Source: Streptomyces sp. Ncost-T10-10d
GTDB taxonomy: Bacteria > Actinomycetota > Actinomycetes > Streptomycetales > Streptomycetaceae
Reading direction: 5' to 3'
DNA: 64,000 bases
NCBI RefSeq assembly: GCF_900091955.1
Contig: NZ_FMDF01000182.1
Coordinates: 1 to 64,000, forward strand
In this document: piece after piece, positions 34,985-44,424 of the stretch
How the letters are laid out: the number at the start of each line of letters is the position of its first letter
Numbering within the stretch: the stretch's first letter is position 1
Program-made: the position numbers and the translations under genes
Notes under the pieces: generated by a model
What the model was told of the DNA's origin: nothing
The model's input: only the letters and a program-made list of their open reading frames with translations
Databases searched by the model: none

Positions 34985-35013
34985 GGCGCGCCGCCGTTCA
35001 CGGACGGCGCGCC
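34985..35013 (-). promoter_or_regulatory. Intercistronic stem-loop between gluB and gluC
   Basis: A 9-bp perfect stem (34985-34993 with 35005-35013), with three further inner pairs possible, lies just past the gluB stop and before gluC. It could stabilise gluB mRNA or partly terminate transcription, and so raise the GluB to GluCD ratio. Confidence 0.6.
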
Positions 35014-35027
35014 CGGTCAGCCCTGCT

Positions 35028-35873
35028 TCACTTGACGATGTTGCCGATCTTCGGGGCGAGCTCGTTCTTGTAGTTCGCCGGGCCGAAGTTGGCCTTCACG
35101 GCCTTGTCCCAGGAACCGTCCGAGACCATCTTGGTGAGCGCGTCGTTGATCTTCTTCTTGAGGTCGGCGTCGCCCTTCTTCAGGCCGATGCCGTAGTTCT
35201 CGTTGGTCATCTTGAAGCCGGCCAGCTTGAACTTGCCCTGGAAGTTCTGCTGCGAGGCGTAGCCCGCCAGGATGCTGTCGTCCGTGGTCAGTGCGTCGAT
35301 GACCTTGTTCTCCAGGCCGGTCAGGCACTCCGAGTAGCCGCCGTACTCCTGGAGCTGCGCCTTCGGGGCCAGCTTGTCCTTGACGTTCTTCGCCGAGGTG
35401 GAGCCGGTGACCGAACACAGCTTCTTGCTGTTCAGGTCGGCCGCGGACTTGATCGAGTCGTCGTCGGCGCGGACGAGGATGTCCTGGTGCGCCAGCAGGT
35501 ACGGACCCGCGAAGTCGACCTTCTGCTGCCGCTCGTCGTTGATCGAGTAGGAGGCGGCGATGAACTTCACGTCACCGCGCTCGATCGCCGTCTCGCGGTC
35601 GGCGCTCTTGGTCTCCTTGAAGACGATGTCCTTGGCGTCGTAGCCGAGTTCCTTGGCGACGTACGTGGCGACATCGACGTCGAAGCCGGTGTACTTGCCG
35701 TCGGGGGTCTTCAGGCCGATGCCCGGCTGGTCGATCTTGATGCCGATCGTGATCTTCTTGCCGCCGCCCGCACTGTCCGAGCCGCCGTCCTTCTTGTCGG
35801 AACCACAGGCGGTGGCGGTCAGGGCGAGGGCGAGCACGGCGGCCGAGGCGGCGGTGACCTTACGAAGCTGCAT
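35028..35873 (-). CDS. gluB: Glutamate-binding lipoprotein GluB
   Basis: A 281-residue extracytoplasmic solute-binding protein of the SBP_bac_3 family. The N-terminus MQLRKVTAASAAVLALALTA runs into the lipobox TATACGS, giving a lipid-anchored Cys at about residue 25. The mature part has the typical GIGLKTPDGKYTGFDVDVAT motif. ATG 35873 is the start, 70 bp after the gluA stop. It delivers glutamate to GluCD. Confidence 0.94.
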   Translation of the reverse strand: MQLRKVTAASAAVLALALTATACGSDKKDGGSDSAGGGKKITIGIKIDQPGIGLKTPDGKYTGFDVDVATYVAKELGYDAKDIVFKETKSADRETAIERGDVKFIAASYSINDERQQKVDFAGPYLLAHQDILVRADDDSIKSAADLNSKKLCSVTGSTSAKNVKDKLAPKAQLQEYGGYSECLTGLENKVIDALTTDDSILAGYASQQNFQGKFKLAGFKMTNENYGIGLKKGDADLKKKINDALTKMVSDGSWDKAVKANFGPANYKNELAPKIGNIVK

Positions 35874-35942
35874 GGTGAGATTCCCTAGAGTTGACGCGAT
35901 GTGAGTGATCGGCCGGTCCGGGTACCGGCGGTGCAGGATCAA

Positions 35943-36728
35943 TCAGTGGTGAAGGATCTTCGACAGGAAGTCCTTGGCCCGGTCGCTGCGCGGGTTGCTG
36001 AAGAACTGGTCGGGCGTGGCCTCTTCGACGATCTTTCCGTCGGCCATGAAGACGACGCGGTTCGCGGCCGAGCGCGCGAAGCCCATCTCATGGGTGACGA
36101 CGACCATCGTCATGCCGTCCCGGGCGAGCTGCTGCATGACCTCCAGCACCTCGTTGATCATCTCCGGGTCGAGCGCCGATGTCGGCTCGTCGAAGAGGAT
36201 CACCTTCGGGTCCATCGCCAACGCCCTTGCGATGGCCACGCGTTGCTGCTGACCGCCGGAGAGCTGGGCGGGGTACTTGTCGGCCTGCGTCGCCACGCCC
36301 ACCCGGTCCAGCAGCGAACGGGCCTTGTCCTCGGCCGCCTTCTTGTCCGTCCTGCGGACCTTGAGCTGGCCCAGCATCACGTTTTCGAGCACCGTCTTGT
36401 GCGCGAAGAGATTGAACGACTGGAAGACCATGCCGACGTCGGCGCGCAGCCTGGCCAGCCCCCTGCCCTCCTCGGGCAGCGGCTTGCCGTCGATCGATAT
36501 GGCGCCCGAGTCGATCGTCTCCAAGCGGTTGATCGTGCGGCACAGCGTGGACTTCCCGGACCCGGAGGGCCCGATGACGACCACGACCTCGCCACGGGCG
36601 ATGGTCAGGTCGATGTCCTGGAGCACATGCAGCGCGCCGAAATGCTTGTTGACGTTGCTCAGTACGACAAGGTCGTTCGCCGCAGGTGCGGCGTCCTCGG
36701 CGCCCTTGGTCACTGAAACTCCGCTCAT
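35943..36728 (-). CDS. gluA: Glutamate ABC transporter ATPase GluA
   Basis: A 261-residue ATP-binding subunit. Walker A GPSGSGKST, signature LSGGQQQR, Walker B VILFDEPTSALD, and the switch His in VVVTHEMG are all intact. It is the first gene of gluABCD. The 353-bp gap to the divergent gluR gene holds its promoter. Confidence 0.95.
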   Translation of the reverse strand: MSGVSVTKGAEDAAPAANDLVVLSNVNKHFGALHVLQDIDLTIARGEVVVVIGPSGSGKSTLCRTINRLETIDSGAISIDGKPLPEEGRGLARLRADVGMVFQSFNLFAHKTVLENVMLGQLKVRRTDKKAAEDKARSLLDRVGVATQADKYPAQLSGGQQQRVAIARALAMDPKVILFDEPTSALDPEMINEVLEVMQQLARDGMTMVVVTHEMGFARSAANRVVFMADGKIVEEATPDQFFSNPRSDRAKDFLSKILHH

Positions 36729-37081
36729 CGGCTTCTTGCTCCGTCCTCCTCGGTTGGGAAGGACCCTAGTGACGCAGTGCGACCAGCGTCATTACATCTG
36801 AGCGGAAATTGAGCATAACGATCCGGCGGCAACCGGACACTCCGTGTGAAGGGGACGGCCGGCGAGCCTCCGGGGCGTACCGGGTGGATAACAGATGGCT
36901 CGATGCAGTGGGCGGGCCCTTGACTGACGTACCGGTCATCGGAGTGGATGCCCTGGTACGCCATGACGTGAAACACCTTGGTACGGGGAAGTGACGAGAG
37001 GCGTACGAGAAACCGCACTGACACGTACCGGCGCCGCACCGACCGAAGAACGCCGCGCCGCACCTTTGGAAAGGGGGGCCC
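36729..37081. promoter_or_regulatory. Divergent gluA/gluR promoter region
   Basis: A 353-bp gap without a gene. An AT-richer patch at about 36780-36825 is the most promoter-like part for gluA. GAAAGGGGGG at 37068-37077 is the SD of gluR. I could not define an operator by eye. Confidence 0.5.
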
Positions 37082-37774
37082 ATGAGACTGCTGCTCGTCG
37101 AGGACGACAACCATGTCGCGGCCGCCCTCTCCGCGATCCTCGCCCGGCACGGCTTCCAGGTCGTGCACGCGCGCAGCGGCGAGGAGGCGCTGCAGGCGCT
37201 GCTGCCCGCGGACACGGAGCCCTTCGGTGTCGTGCTCCTCGACCTCGGCCTGCCCGACCAGGACGGCTACGAGGTGTGCGGGAAGATCCGCAAGCGCACC
37301 GCCACCCCGGTGATCATGGTGACCGCGCGCGCCGATGTCCGGTCGCGGATCCACGGCCTCAACCTCGGGGCCGACGACTACGTGGTCAAGCCGTACGACA
37401 CCGGCGAGCTCCTCGCCCGTATCCACGCCGTCAGCAGGCGCAAATCGGCCGGCGAGGACACCGTTCCCACACCCGTCGCCGCTCTGCGCCTCGGGCATGT
37501 CCACATCGAGCTGCCGACCCGCCGGGTCAGCGTCGACGGATCGGAAGTCCAGCTCACCCGCAAGGAGTTCGACCTGCTCGCGCTGCTCGCCCAGCGCCCC
37601 GGTGTGGTCTTCCGGCGGGAGCAGATCATCAGTGAGGTGTGGCGCACGAGCTGGGAGGGAACGGGGCGCACGCTCGAAGTGCACGTCGCGTCCCTGCGTT
37701 CCAAACTGCGGCTGCCCGCACTGATCGAGACGGTGCGCGGGGTCGGCTACCGCCTCGTCGCCCCGTCCGCGTAG
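37082..37774 (+). CDS. gluR: OmpR-family response regulator GluR
   Basis: A 230-residue regulator: receiver (about 1-115) with phospho-Asp in VVLLDLGLPDQDG and the Lys in VVKPYD, then a winged-helix DNA-binding domain (about 135-228) with LTRKEFDLLALLAQRPGVVF and RTLEVHVASLRSKL. It is divergent from gluABCD and 15 bp before its kinase. In S. coelicolor the pair beside gluABCD is reported as GluR-GluK, sensing glutamate and controlling its uptake (established knowledge); assignment here is by position and family. Confidence 0.88.
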   Translation: MRLLLVEDDNHVAAALSAILARHGFQVVHARSGEEALQALLPADTEPFGVVLLDLGLPDQDGYEVCGKIRKRTATPVIMVTARADVRSRIHGLNLGADDYVVKPYDTGELLARIHAVSRRKSAGEDTVPTPVAALRLGHVHIELPTRRVSVDGSEVQLTRKEFDLLALLAQRPGVVFRREQIISEVWRTSWEGTGRTLEVHVASLRSKLRLPALIETVRGVGYRLVAPSA

Positions 37775-37789
37775 AGGCGTACGTCCCAG

Positions 37790-39184
37790 GTGCGCACCCG
37801 GCTGCTTCCCCTGCTCATCATTCTCATGGCGAGCGTGCTGCTCGCCCTCGGCTTCCCGCTGGCCGTCAGCGTGGCCGGCGCCCAGCAGCAACGCGTCGTC
37901 ATCGACCGCATCGACGACACGGCACGCTTCGCCGCGCTCGCCCAGTTCATCGCCGAGCGAACCCCCGGTTACGACGAGAGGCGCCGCACCCTGCGGAGCG
38001 AACTCGACACCTACGCATCGGTGTACGGCATCCGGGCCGGCGTCTTCTACCGCGACGACAATGCCATGGCGAAGGCCCCGACCACCTGGCAGCTCCCGAT
38101 CGAGGGGGAGGGGAGAGAGGCCTTCAAAGAGGCGCTCCTGGGGCGTCGCAGCCACGATCCGCCGCAGGTCTGGCCCTGGCAGCGGGGCAGGGTCGTCGTC
38201 GCCTCACCCGTCGTACGGGACGGCGATGTCGTCGCCGTCGTGGTCATCGACTCGCCCACCTCCGAAATGCGCGCACGCACGCTGCGTGGCTGGTTGCTCA
38301 TCGCGGCCGGCGAAGTCGTCGCGATGCTGGTGGCGGTCGGCGCCGCGATCCGACTCACCGGCTGGGTACTGCTGCCCGTACGGACTCTGGACGCGGCCAC
38401 CCACGACATCGCCAGCGGCCGGATGAGATCCCGGGTCGCGGCCTCCGGGGGGCCGCCGGAACTGAGGCGCCTGGCCCGCTCGTTCAACGAGATGGCCGAC
38501 AACGTCGAGGATGTGCTGGAGCAGCAGCGTGCCTTCGTCGCCGACGCCTCGCACCAGTTGCGCAACCCCCTTGCCGCGCTGCTGCTGCGGATCGAACTCC
38601 TCGCGCTCGAACTCCCCGAGGGCAACGAGGAGATCGCCTCCGTGCGCACGGAGGGCAAGCGCCTCGGGCAGGTTCTCGACGACCTGCTCGACCTGGCGCT
38701 GGCCGAACACGCCGATGCCGATCTGCAGCTCACGGACATAGGCGCACTCACCGCGGAACGCGTCGCTTCCTGGCGGCCGGTCGCAGAGGAGAAGGGAGTA
38801 CGGCTCAGGACGGACGGCTCAACCGCCGTGACGGCCTGGGCGGACCCCATCGCCCTGTCGAGCGCCCTCGACGCCATCATCGACAACGCCCTGAAATTCA
38901 CCCCTGCCGACGAAGAGGTCCTCGTCACGGTCGCCTCCGGCCGCGACGACGTCACGGTCGTCGTCGCCGACCACGGACCGGGCCTCACCGCGCAGGAGAT
39001 GGAGCGCATCGGCGACCGCTTCTGGCGCAGCGCCCAGCATCAGAACGTGAAGGGTTCCGGCCTGGGGCTCTCCATCTCCCAGGCCCTCCTGGTGGCGGGC
39101 GGCGGCTCCATCGGCTACGCCGCCCATGAGCCGCACGGGCTGCGGGTGACGGTGTCGGTGCCACGCCAGGGCCCGCAGGGCTGA
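37790..39184 (+). CDS. gluK: Sensor histidine kinase GluK
   Basis: A 464-residue membrane kinase. TM1 (about 4-28) and TM2 (about 165-190) flank an extracytoplasmic sensor domain of about 135 residues. HAMP follows, then HisKA with the phospho-His in DASHQLRNPLAALL, and HATPase with DNALKF and GSGLGLSIS. GTG 37790 starts 15 bp after gluR. It is presumed to phosphorylate GluR in response to external glutamate. Confidence 0.88.
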   Translation: MRTRLLPLLIILMASVLLALGFPLAVSVAGAQQQRVVIDRIDDTARFAALAQFIAERTPGYDERRRTLRSELDTYASVYGIRAGVFYRDDNAMAKAPTTWQLPIEGEGREAFKEALLGRRSHDPPQVWPWQRGRVVVASPVVRDGDVVAVVVIDSPTSEMRARTLRGWLLIAAGEVVAMLVAVGAAIRLTGWVLLPVRTLDAATHDIASGRMRSRVAASGGPPELRRLARSFNEMADNVEDVLEQQRAFVADASHQLRNPLAALLLRIELLALELPEGNEEIASVRTEGKRLGQVLDDLLDLALAEHADADLQLTDIGALTAERVASWRPVAEEKGVRLRTDGSTAVTAWADPIALSSALDAIIDNALKFTPADEEVLVTVASGRDDVTVVVADHGPGLTAQEMERIGDRFWRSAQHQNVKGSGLGLSISQALLVAGGGSIGYAAHEPHGLRVTVSVPRQGPQG

Positions 39185-39199
39185 GCGCGGACGGGAGAG

Positions 39200-39221
39200 G
39201 GCCCGGCTCGGGGACCGGGCC
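39200..39221 (+). terminator. Terminator between gluK and the TAXI gene
   Basis: A 7-bp perfect GC stem (39200-39206 with 39215-39221) around an 8-nt loop in the convergent gap. It may serve both strands. Confidence 0.6.
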
Positions 39222-39240
39222 GGCCGAGCGGTGCCGGGAA

Positions 39241-40239
39241 TCAGGGCTTGACCGAGCGGTAGTAGCGCTTGGCCCCTTCGTGCAGCAGCAGCGGATCGGT
39301 GTAGATCGCCGTACGCAGATCCACCAGCTGGGCCGCGTGCACCTCGCGCCCGATCCGGTCCCGGCTGTCGATTACGGTCCGGGTGAAAGCCTCGGTCATC
39401 GCCGGATCCGTACGGTCCGTGGTCACCAGCACATTGGCGACCGCCACCGTCGGCACCGCCTGCCCCTGCTGCGCATTGCGATAGGCGTCGGCGGGCATCA
39501 CGGCCGACCGGTAGTAGCGGGCGGACCCCCCCACGGCCTGAAGCTCCTTGATCAGCGGGGCCTCCAGCGGCACCAGCCGGATCGCGAACCGGTCCGACAG
39601 CTCCTGCACGGCGGAGGTGGGCAGTCCGCCGGACCAGAAGAAGGCATCGAGCAGGCCGTTCTCCAACTGCTTCGGCATGGTGTCGATACCGTCGGGAACC
39701 GGTGTCACATCGTTCGCGGGATCGAGACCGGCGGCCGTCATCAGCCGGTCGGCGACCAGCCGTACGCCCGAACCCGGCTGCCCCACCCCGACGCGCTTGC
39801 CGATCAGGTCCGAGACCTTCCGCACCTTCGAGTCCCGGGGCACGACCAGCTGGATGTAATCGTCGTACAGCCGCACACAGCCCCGCAGCCGGTCGGCGCC
39901 GGGCTTGCCGCTGCGCAGATAGGTGGCGAGGGCATCGGTGGTGGCGATGGTGAAGTCGGCCTTCCCGGTCGCCACCCGCGTGATGTTCTGCTGCGATCCC
40001 TCACTGGTCTGCAGCCGTATCGACACCTGGGGCAGATCCGTGGCCAGGTCCCCCTTGAGCCGCTCGCCGTAGCGCTGGTAGACCCCGCTGCGTACGCCGG
40101 TACTGAAGGTCAGCGTGCCGCTCGGCGCCGGTTCCCCGAGCGGGAGCAGCCACCACAGCAGCAGCCCGAGCACGACGGCGAGGGCGGCGCACGCCTGAAG
40201 GGTGCGGCGCCAGCCGATACGGGACAGTGCCTGGAGCAT
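39241..40239 (-). CDS. TAXI-family solute-binding protein (TRAP transporter type)
   Basis: A 332-residue exported protein with an N-terminal TM anchor (about residues 12-32, LQACAALAVVLGLLLWWLLP). The TAXI family pattern is clear: TLTFSTGVRSGVYQRYGERL near the start, VATGKADFTIATTDALATY, then KRVGVGQPGSGVRLVADRLM. TAXI proteins bind carboxylates such as glutamate for TRAP transporters; no TRAP membrane subunit is next to it. It lies convergent with gluK, which fits an accessory glutamate-sensing role, an inference only. Confidence 0.85.
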   Translation of the reverse strand: MLQALSRIGWRRTLQACAALAVVLGLLLWWLLPLGEPAPSGTLTFSTGVRSGVYQRYGERLKGDLATDLPQVSIRLQTSEGSQQNITRVATGKADFTIATTDALATYLRSGKPGADRLRGCVRLYDDYIQLVVPRDSKVRKVSDLIGKRVGVGQPGSGVRLVADRLMTAAGLDPANDVTPVPDGIDTMPKQLENGLLDAFFWSGGLPTSAVQELSDRFAIRLVPLEAPLIKELQAVGGSARYYRSAVMPADAYRNAQQGQAVPTVAVANVLVTTDRTDPAMTEAFTRTVIDSRDRIGREVHAAQLVDLRTAIYTDPLLLHEGAKRYYRSVKP

Positions 40240-40390
40240 GGCGGCGATCCTGCCAGCCCGCCCGGGCGATGACCAGGGCCGGGCCCCGGTGGTCCGGAGC
40301 CTTGGTCCCCGCAGCCGGACGCAGGGGCCGTGAGCCCGGCCGGAGAGGTATGCATCATTGCGGCCCGATCGGAGCCCTTACCCTGGACGG

Positions 40391-41914
40391 GTGAGCGGCA
40401 ACGACGTGGCTGGTGGAGTAGTGGACGGTTTGAAGACGTACGAGGTGCGCACCTACGGGTGCCAGATGAACGTCCATGACTCCGAGCGGCTGTCGGGGCT
40501 GCTGGAGGACGCGGGTTACGTACGTGCCGCCGAGGGCTCCGACGGCGACGCCGACGTCGTCGTCTTCAACACCTGCGCGGTGCGGGAGAACGCCGACAAC
40601 AAGCTCTACGGCAATCTCGGCCGGCTCGCCCCGATGAAGACCAAGCGGCCCGGTATGCAGATCGCCGTCGGCGGCTGCCTGGCGCAGAAGGACCGCGACA
40701 CCATCGTCGAGCGGGCTCCCTGGGTGGATGTCGTCTTCGGTACGCACAACATCGGCAAGCTGCCGGTGCTGCTGGAGCGCGCCCGTATCCAGGAAGAGGC
40801 GCAGATCGAGATCGCCGAATCCCTGGAGGCATTCCCCTCCACGCTCCCCACCCGCCGCGAGTCCGCCTACGCGGCGTGGGTCTCCATCTCCGTCGGCTGC
40901 AACAACACCTGCACCTTCTGCATCGTCCCCGCGCTGCGCGGCAAGGAGAAGGACCGCCGCACCGGCGACATCCTCGCCGAGATCGAGGCACTGGTCGCCG
41001 AGGGCGTCTCGGAGATCACCCTGCTCGGCCAGAACGTGAACGCGTACGGTTCCGACATCGGCGACCGCGAGGCCTTCTCCAAGCTGCTGCGCGCCTGCGG
41101 GAAGATCGAGGGCCTGGAGCGGGTCCGTTTCACCTCGCCCCATCCCCGCGACTTCACGGACGACGTGATCGCGGCGATGGCCGAGACGCCCAATGTGATG
41201 CCTCAGCTGCACATGCCGATGCAGTCGGGCTCGGACACGATCCTCAAGGCGATGCGGCGCTCGTACCGTCAGGAGCGCTTCCTCGGCATCATCGAGAAGG
41301 TGCGCGCCGCGATGCCGGACGCCGCCATCTCCACCGACATCATCGTGGGCTTCCCCGGCGAGACCGAGGAGGACTTCGAGCAGACCATGCACGCGGTCCG
41401 CGAGGCGCGCTTCGCCAACGCCTTCACCTTCCAGTACTCCAAGCGCCCCGGAACCCCGGCTGCCGAGATGGAGGGGCAGATCCCCAAAGAGGTTGTCCAG
41501 GAGCGGTACATGCGCCTGTCCGCCCTCCAGGAGGAGATCTCCTGGGAGGAGAACAAGAAGCAGGTCGGCCGAACGCTGGAGATCATGGTTGCGGAGGGCG
41601 AGGGCCGCAAGGACGGCGCCACCCACCGCCTCTCCGGACGCGCCCCCGACAACCGGCTGGTCCACTTCACCAAGCCGGACGAGGAAGTGCGTCCGGGCGA
41701 TGTGGTGACCGTCGAGATCACCTACGCGGCCCCGCACCACCTCCTCGCCGAGGGCGTTCCGGTGGGCGTACGGCGAACCCGGGCCGGGGACGCCTGGGAG
41801 AAGCGCACCACCACAGAGGCCGCCAAGCCCGCCGGAGTGATGCTCGGGTTGCCGGGTATCGGCGCCCCGGCGCCGCTGCCGGCCGCCGCGGCCCCCGGCT
41901 GCGGCTGCGACTGA
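40391..41914 (+). CDS. miaB: tRNA-2-methylthio-N6-dimethylallyladenosine synthase MiaB
   Basis: A 507-residue radical-SAM methylthiotransferase acting on i6A37 of tRNA. The N-terminal cluster cysteines are in TYGCQMNVHDSERL, VFNTCAVRE and VGGCLAQKD; the radical-SAM motif is CNNTCTFCIVP; a TRAM domain follows near residue 385. The C-terminus ends in a short Cys motif, GCGCD. GTG 40391 is my start; the frame is open back to 40358. It works after MiaA (43379), which makes the i6A substrate. Confidence 0.95.
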   Translation: MSGNDVAGGVVDGLKTYEVRTYGCQMNVHDSERLSGLLEDAGYVRAAEGSDGDADVVVFNTCAVRENADNKLYGNLGRLAPMKTKRPGMQIAVGGCLAQKDRDTIVERAPWVDVVFGTHNIGKLPVLLERARIQEEAQIEIAESLEAFPSTLPTRRESAYAAWVSISVGCNNTCTFCIVPALRGKEKDRRTGDILAEIEALVAEGVSEITLLGQNVNAYGSDIGDREAFSKLLRACGKIEGLERVRFTSPHPRDFTDDVIAAMAETPNVMPQLHMPMQSGSDTILKAMRRSYRQERFLGIIEKVRAAMPDAAISTDIIVGFPGETEEDFEQTMHAVREARFANAFTFQYSKRPGTPAAEMEGQIPKEVVQERYMRLSALQEEISWEENKKQVGRTLEIMVAEGEGRKDGATHRLSGRAPDNRLVHFTKPDEEVRPGDVVTVEITYAAPHHLLAEGVPVGVRRTRAGDAWEKRTTTEAAKPAGVMLGLPGIGAPAPLPAAAAPGCGCD

Positions 41915-41982
41915 CACCAGCAGGAAGCAGACGGCGGCGGTGGCCGACGGGCGCATCGCACCCAAGCAGTACGCTGCCCACC

Positions 41983-42693
41983 ATGCTTGTCGCCGCCGCA
42001 GTCTGCCCCTGCCCGCCCCTGCTGGTACCCGAGGTCGCCGCCGGTGCCGCGCCCGAGCTCGACACCCTGCGGGACGCCTGCGCCGATGCCCTCGGCGTGC
42101 TCACCGCCGCCCGGCCCGATCTCCTGATCGTGATCGGGCCCGCGGACCACGCGGGGCGTGGCCCGCATCCCGAGGGGGCCACCGGTACCTTCAAGGGCTT
42201 CGGCGTCGACCTCGGTGTACGGCTGGGGCGCGAAAAGGCGGTGGCCCACCGCCGGCTTCCGCCGTCCCTCGCCGTCGGTGCCTGGCTGCTCGCCCGCGCG
42301 CAATGGGCCGAGGCACCGGTCGAAGGGCTCGGCGTGGGGGAGCCGCTCGAAACCGGTCGCTGCACCAGCACCGGACGGGACCTGGCCGCCAGGGCGGACC
42401 GGGTGGCCCTGCTGGTGATGGGCGACGGCAGCGCCTGCCGCACGCTCAAGGCCCCCGGCTATCTGGACGACCGAGCCGAGGCATTCGATGCGGCGGCCGC
42501 CCATGCGCTGGGCACGGCGGACCCCGACGCGCTGATCGCGCTGGACGAGTCGCTGGCGTACGAGCTGAAAGCGGCGGGCCGTGCGCCCTGGCAGGTGCTC
42601 GCGGGCGCGGCCGAGGGGGCGGGCCTGGGCGGACAGCTGCTGTACGAGGACGCCCCGTACGGCGTGGGCTACCTGGTCGCCACCTGGTCCTGA
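41983..42693 (+). CDS. Class III extradiol dioxygenase-like protein (subunit B domain)
   Basis: A 236-residue protein from ATG 41983 (MLVAAAVCPCPPLLVPEVAA). It resembles the LigB-type fold, with DLLIVIGPADHAG and LLVMGDGSACR. The usual metal-binding His pair at the start is replaced by CPCPP, so it is probably not a ring-cleaving enzyme. Actinobacteria often carry it between miaB and miaA. The role is unknown. It lies 68 bp after miaB. Confidence 0.75.
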   Translation: MLVAAAVCPCPPLLVPEVAAGAAPELDTLRDACADALGVLTAARPDLLIVIGPADHAGRGPHPEGATGTFKGFGVDLGVRLGREKAVAHRRLPPSLAVGAWLLARAQWAEAPVEGLGVGEPLETGRCTSTGRDLAARADRVALLVMGDGSACRTLKAPGYLDDRAEAFDAAAAHALGTADPDALIALDESLAYELKAAGRAPWQVLAGAAEGAGLGGQLLYEDAPYGVGYLVATWS

Positions 42694-42728
42694 GCCCCGC
42701 CCATATCCTTGCCCGAGCAGATACGGCC

Positions 42729-42762
42729 GACGGCCGTGCAGCGTCGTCGCTCCACGGCCGTC
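42729..42762 (+). terminator. Bidirectional terminator between convergent genes
   Basis: A 10-bp perfect stem (42729-42738 with 42753-42762) encloses a 14-nt loop that can pair internally. It lies between the dioxygenase-like gene (+) and the antitoxin-like gene (-). Confidence 0.7.
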
Positions 42763-42785
42763 CGTCGGGCTTGATCAGTTGATGT

Positions 42786-43082
42786 TCAGGAAGCGGGCGG
42801 CGTAGTCGGCGGCGTTCCGCCCGGCGTACCCGGCGGCGTTCCGCCTTCGTCGTGCTTGGTACCACCCTCGTCGTGCTTGTGGGACAGGCGCTCGACCGCA
42901 TCCTTGGCCTTTTTCGTGCCGGACTCGATCTTGTCGCTGTACTTGCCCTTGGTCTTTTGGTCGACCGTCCGTGCGGCCTTGTCGAGCCCTTGGTCGATCT
43001 TGTGCCCGTGCTGATGCGCGAGATCGCCGACCTTGTCCTTGGCGGGGCTCAGCTTGGCCTTCAAATTGTCCAGGAAGCCCAT
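42786..43082 (-). CDS. Antitoxin-like small protein (MT0933/Rv0909 type)
   Basis: A 98-residue Lys-rich protein: GFLDNLKAKLSPAKDKVGDL at the start, then KIDQGLDKAARTVDQKTKGK and YSDKIESGTKKAKDAVERL, the usual pattern of actinobacterial antitoxin-annotated proteins. The tail is a Gly/Thr/Pro low-complexity repeat, including a doubled TKHDEGGT-like unit. No toxin gene lies beside it, so the name may be misleading. Confidence 0.75.
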   Translation of the reverse strand: MGFLDNLKAKLSPAKDKVGDLAHQHGHKIDQGLDKAARTVDQKTKGKYSDKIESGTKKAKDAVERLSHKHDEGGTKHDEGGTPPGTPGGTPPTTPPAS

Positions 43083-43378
43083 CGGGCACCTTCCCTGCTG
43101 GGGGACTAGGGTCGGGCGTCCTCTCCGACCTTGCTGCCGACGGCCTCATCAGGCGGCCCTGCGAGGGAACGGCAAACCGTGAAAAAACGCCCGTATTCAC
43201 TAACGAATTCTACTGGTACGGGCGAAGATCCGCGCTGCTCGAAGCGTCGCACCCGGCTACTCGCCCTGCCCCGGGGCCGGCGCCGGAGGCTTGTGACCGG
43301 AACGGCAGACGACCCCCGTTCGGAGCCGGTCACCCGACTCGTTCCGGAAGAGGGCCGGAGGTTTGCGAGACTGGGGCG
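43083..43378. promoter_or_regulatory. Divergent region before miaA
   Basis: A 296-bp gap. An unusually AT-rich patch at about 43180-43215 is flanked by CCCGTA (43190) and TACGGG (43217-43222) and is the likely promoter zone for miaA or the antitoxin-like gene. Confidence 0.4.
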
Positions 43379-44317
43379 GTGAGAAGTTCAGCTCCCGCAC
43401 CGCGGGTCATCACCGTCGTCGGTCCCACTGCAGCCGGAAAGTCCGATCTGGGGGTATTCCTTGCCCAGCAGCTCGACGGCGAAGTGGTCAATGCCGACTC
43501 CATGCAGCTCTACCGGGGGATGGATATCGGCACTGCGAAGCTGACGCTCTCCGAACGCGGAAACGTTCCGCACCACCTGCTGGACATCTGGGACGTCACC
43601 GAGACCGCCAGCGTCGCCGAGTACCAGCGGCTGGCCCGCGCCGAGATCGACCGACTGCTCGCCGCAGGCCGTACCCCCGTCCTGGTCGGCGGCTCGGGGC
43701 TCTATGTGAAGGGCACCATCGACGCCCTGGAGTTCCCCGGCACGGATCCCGGCGTACGGGCCAGGCTGGAGGAGGAACTGATCGAGCGCGGCTCCGGGGC
43801 ACTGCACGCCCGGCTCGCGGCCGCCGATCCCGAAGCGGGCCGGGCCATCCTGCCGAGCAACGGCCGCCGAATCGTCAGGGCCCTCGAAGTCATCGAGATC
43901 ACCGGCAAGCCCTTCACCGCCAATCTCCCCGGTAACGATGCGGTGTACGACACCGTCCAGATCGGCGTCGACGTGGCCCGCCCCGAGCTCGACGAACGCA
44001 TCGCGCTGCGGGTCGACCGGATGTGGACGGCCGGACTCGTGGACGAGGTGCGCGCCCTGGAGGCGCACGGTCTGCGCGAGGGACGGACCGCGTCCAGGGC
44101 GCTCGGCTACCAGCAGGTGCTTGCCGCGCTGGCCCAGGAGTGCACCGAGGACGAGGCGCGCGCCGAGACCGTACGCGCCACCAAACGATTCGCGCGCCGT
44201 CAGGACTCATGGTTCCGCCGCGACCCGCGCGTCCACTGGCTGAATGGCGCCGCCGAGCACCGCGGGGAACTCCCGCACCAGGCGCTGGCGTTGGTCGAAC
44301 GAGCGGTTACAGCCTGA
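43379..44317 (+). CDS. miaA: tRNA dimethylallyltransferase MiaA
   Basis: A 312-residue enzyme that prenylates A37 of UNN-reading tRNAs using dimethylallyl diphosphate. The P-loop is VVGPTAAGKSDLGV; the substrate motifs NADSMQLYRGMDIGTAK and ILPSNGRRIVRALEV, and RATKRFARRQDSWFRR near the C-terminus are all present. GTG 43379 follows a GGGG tract. Confidence 0.96.
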   Translation: MRSSAPAPRVITVVGPTAAGKSDLGVFLAQQLDGEVVNADSMQLYRGMDIGTAKLTLSERGNVPHHLLDIWDVTETASVAEYQRLARAEIDRLLAAGRTPVLVGGSGLYVKGTIDALEFPGTDPGVRARLEEELIERGSGALHARLAAADPEAGRAILPSNGRRIVRALEVIEITGKPFTANLPGNDAVYDTVQIGVDVARPELDERIALRVDRMWTAGLVDEVRALEAHGLREGRTASRALGYQQVLAALAQECTEDEARAETVRATKRFARRQDSWFRRDPRVHWLNGAAEHRGELPHQALALVERAVTA

Positions 44318-44424
44318 TCACGTGATGGCATCGGGAAGCCCTGCCCGTCATTTCGGTGACCGGGAGCGTGCCATCATCGAGCATCGATCGACCAGTGGAG
44401 TCCGAGTTGGGAGGGCGCGTGGCG

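Noticed and set aside
40876..41982. Upstream extension of the dioxygenase-like gene frame through miaB
   Set aside because: Family-like sequence begins only at ATG 41983; the rest is the out-of-frame shadow of miaB.
42786..43082. A toxin-antitoxin pair around the antitoxin-like gene
   Set aside because: No small partner ORF is adjacent; neighbours are the dioxygenase-like gene and miaA.
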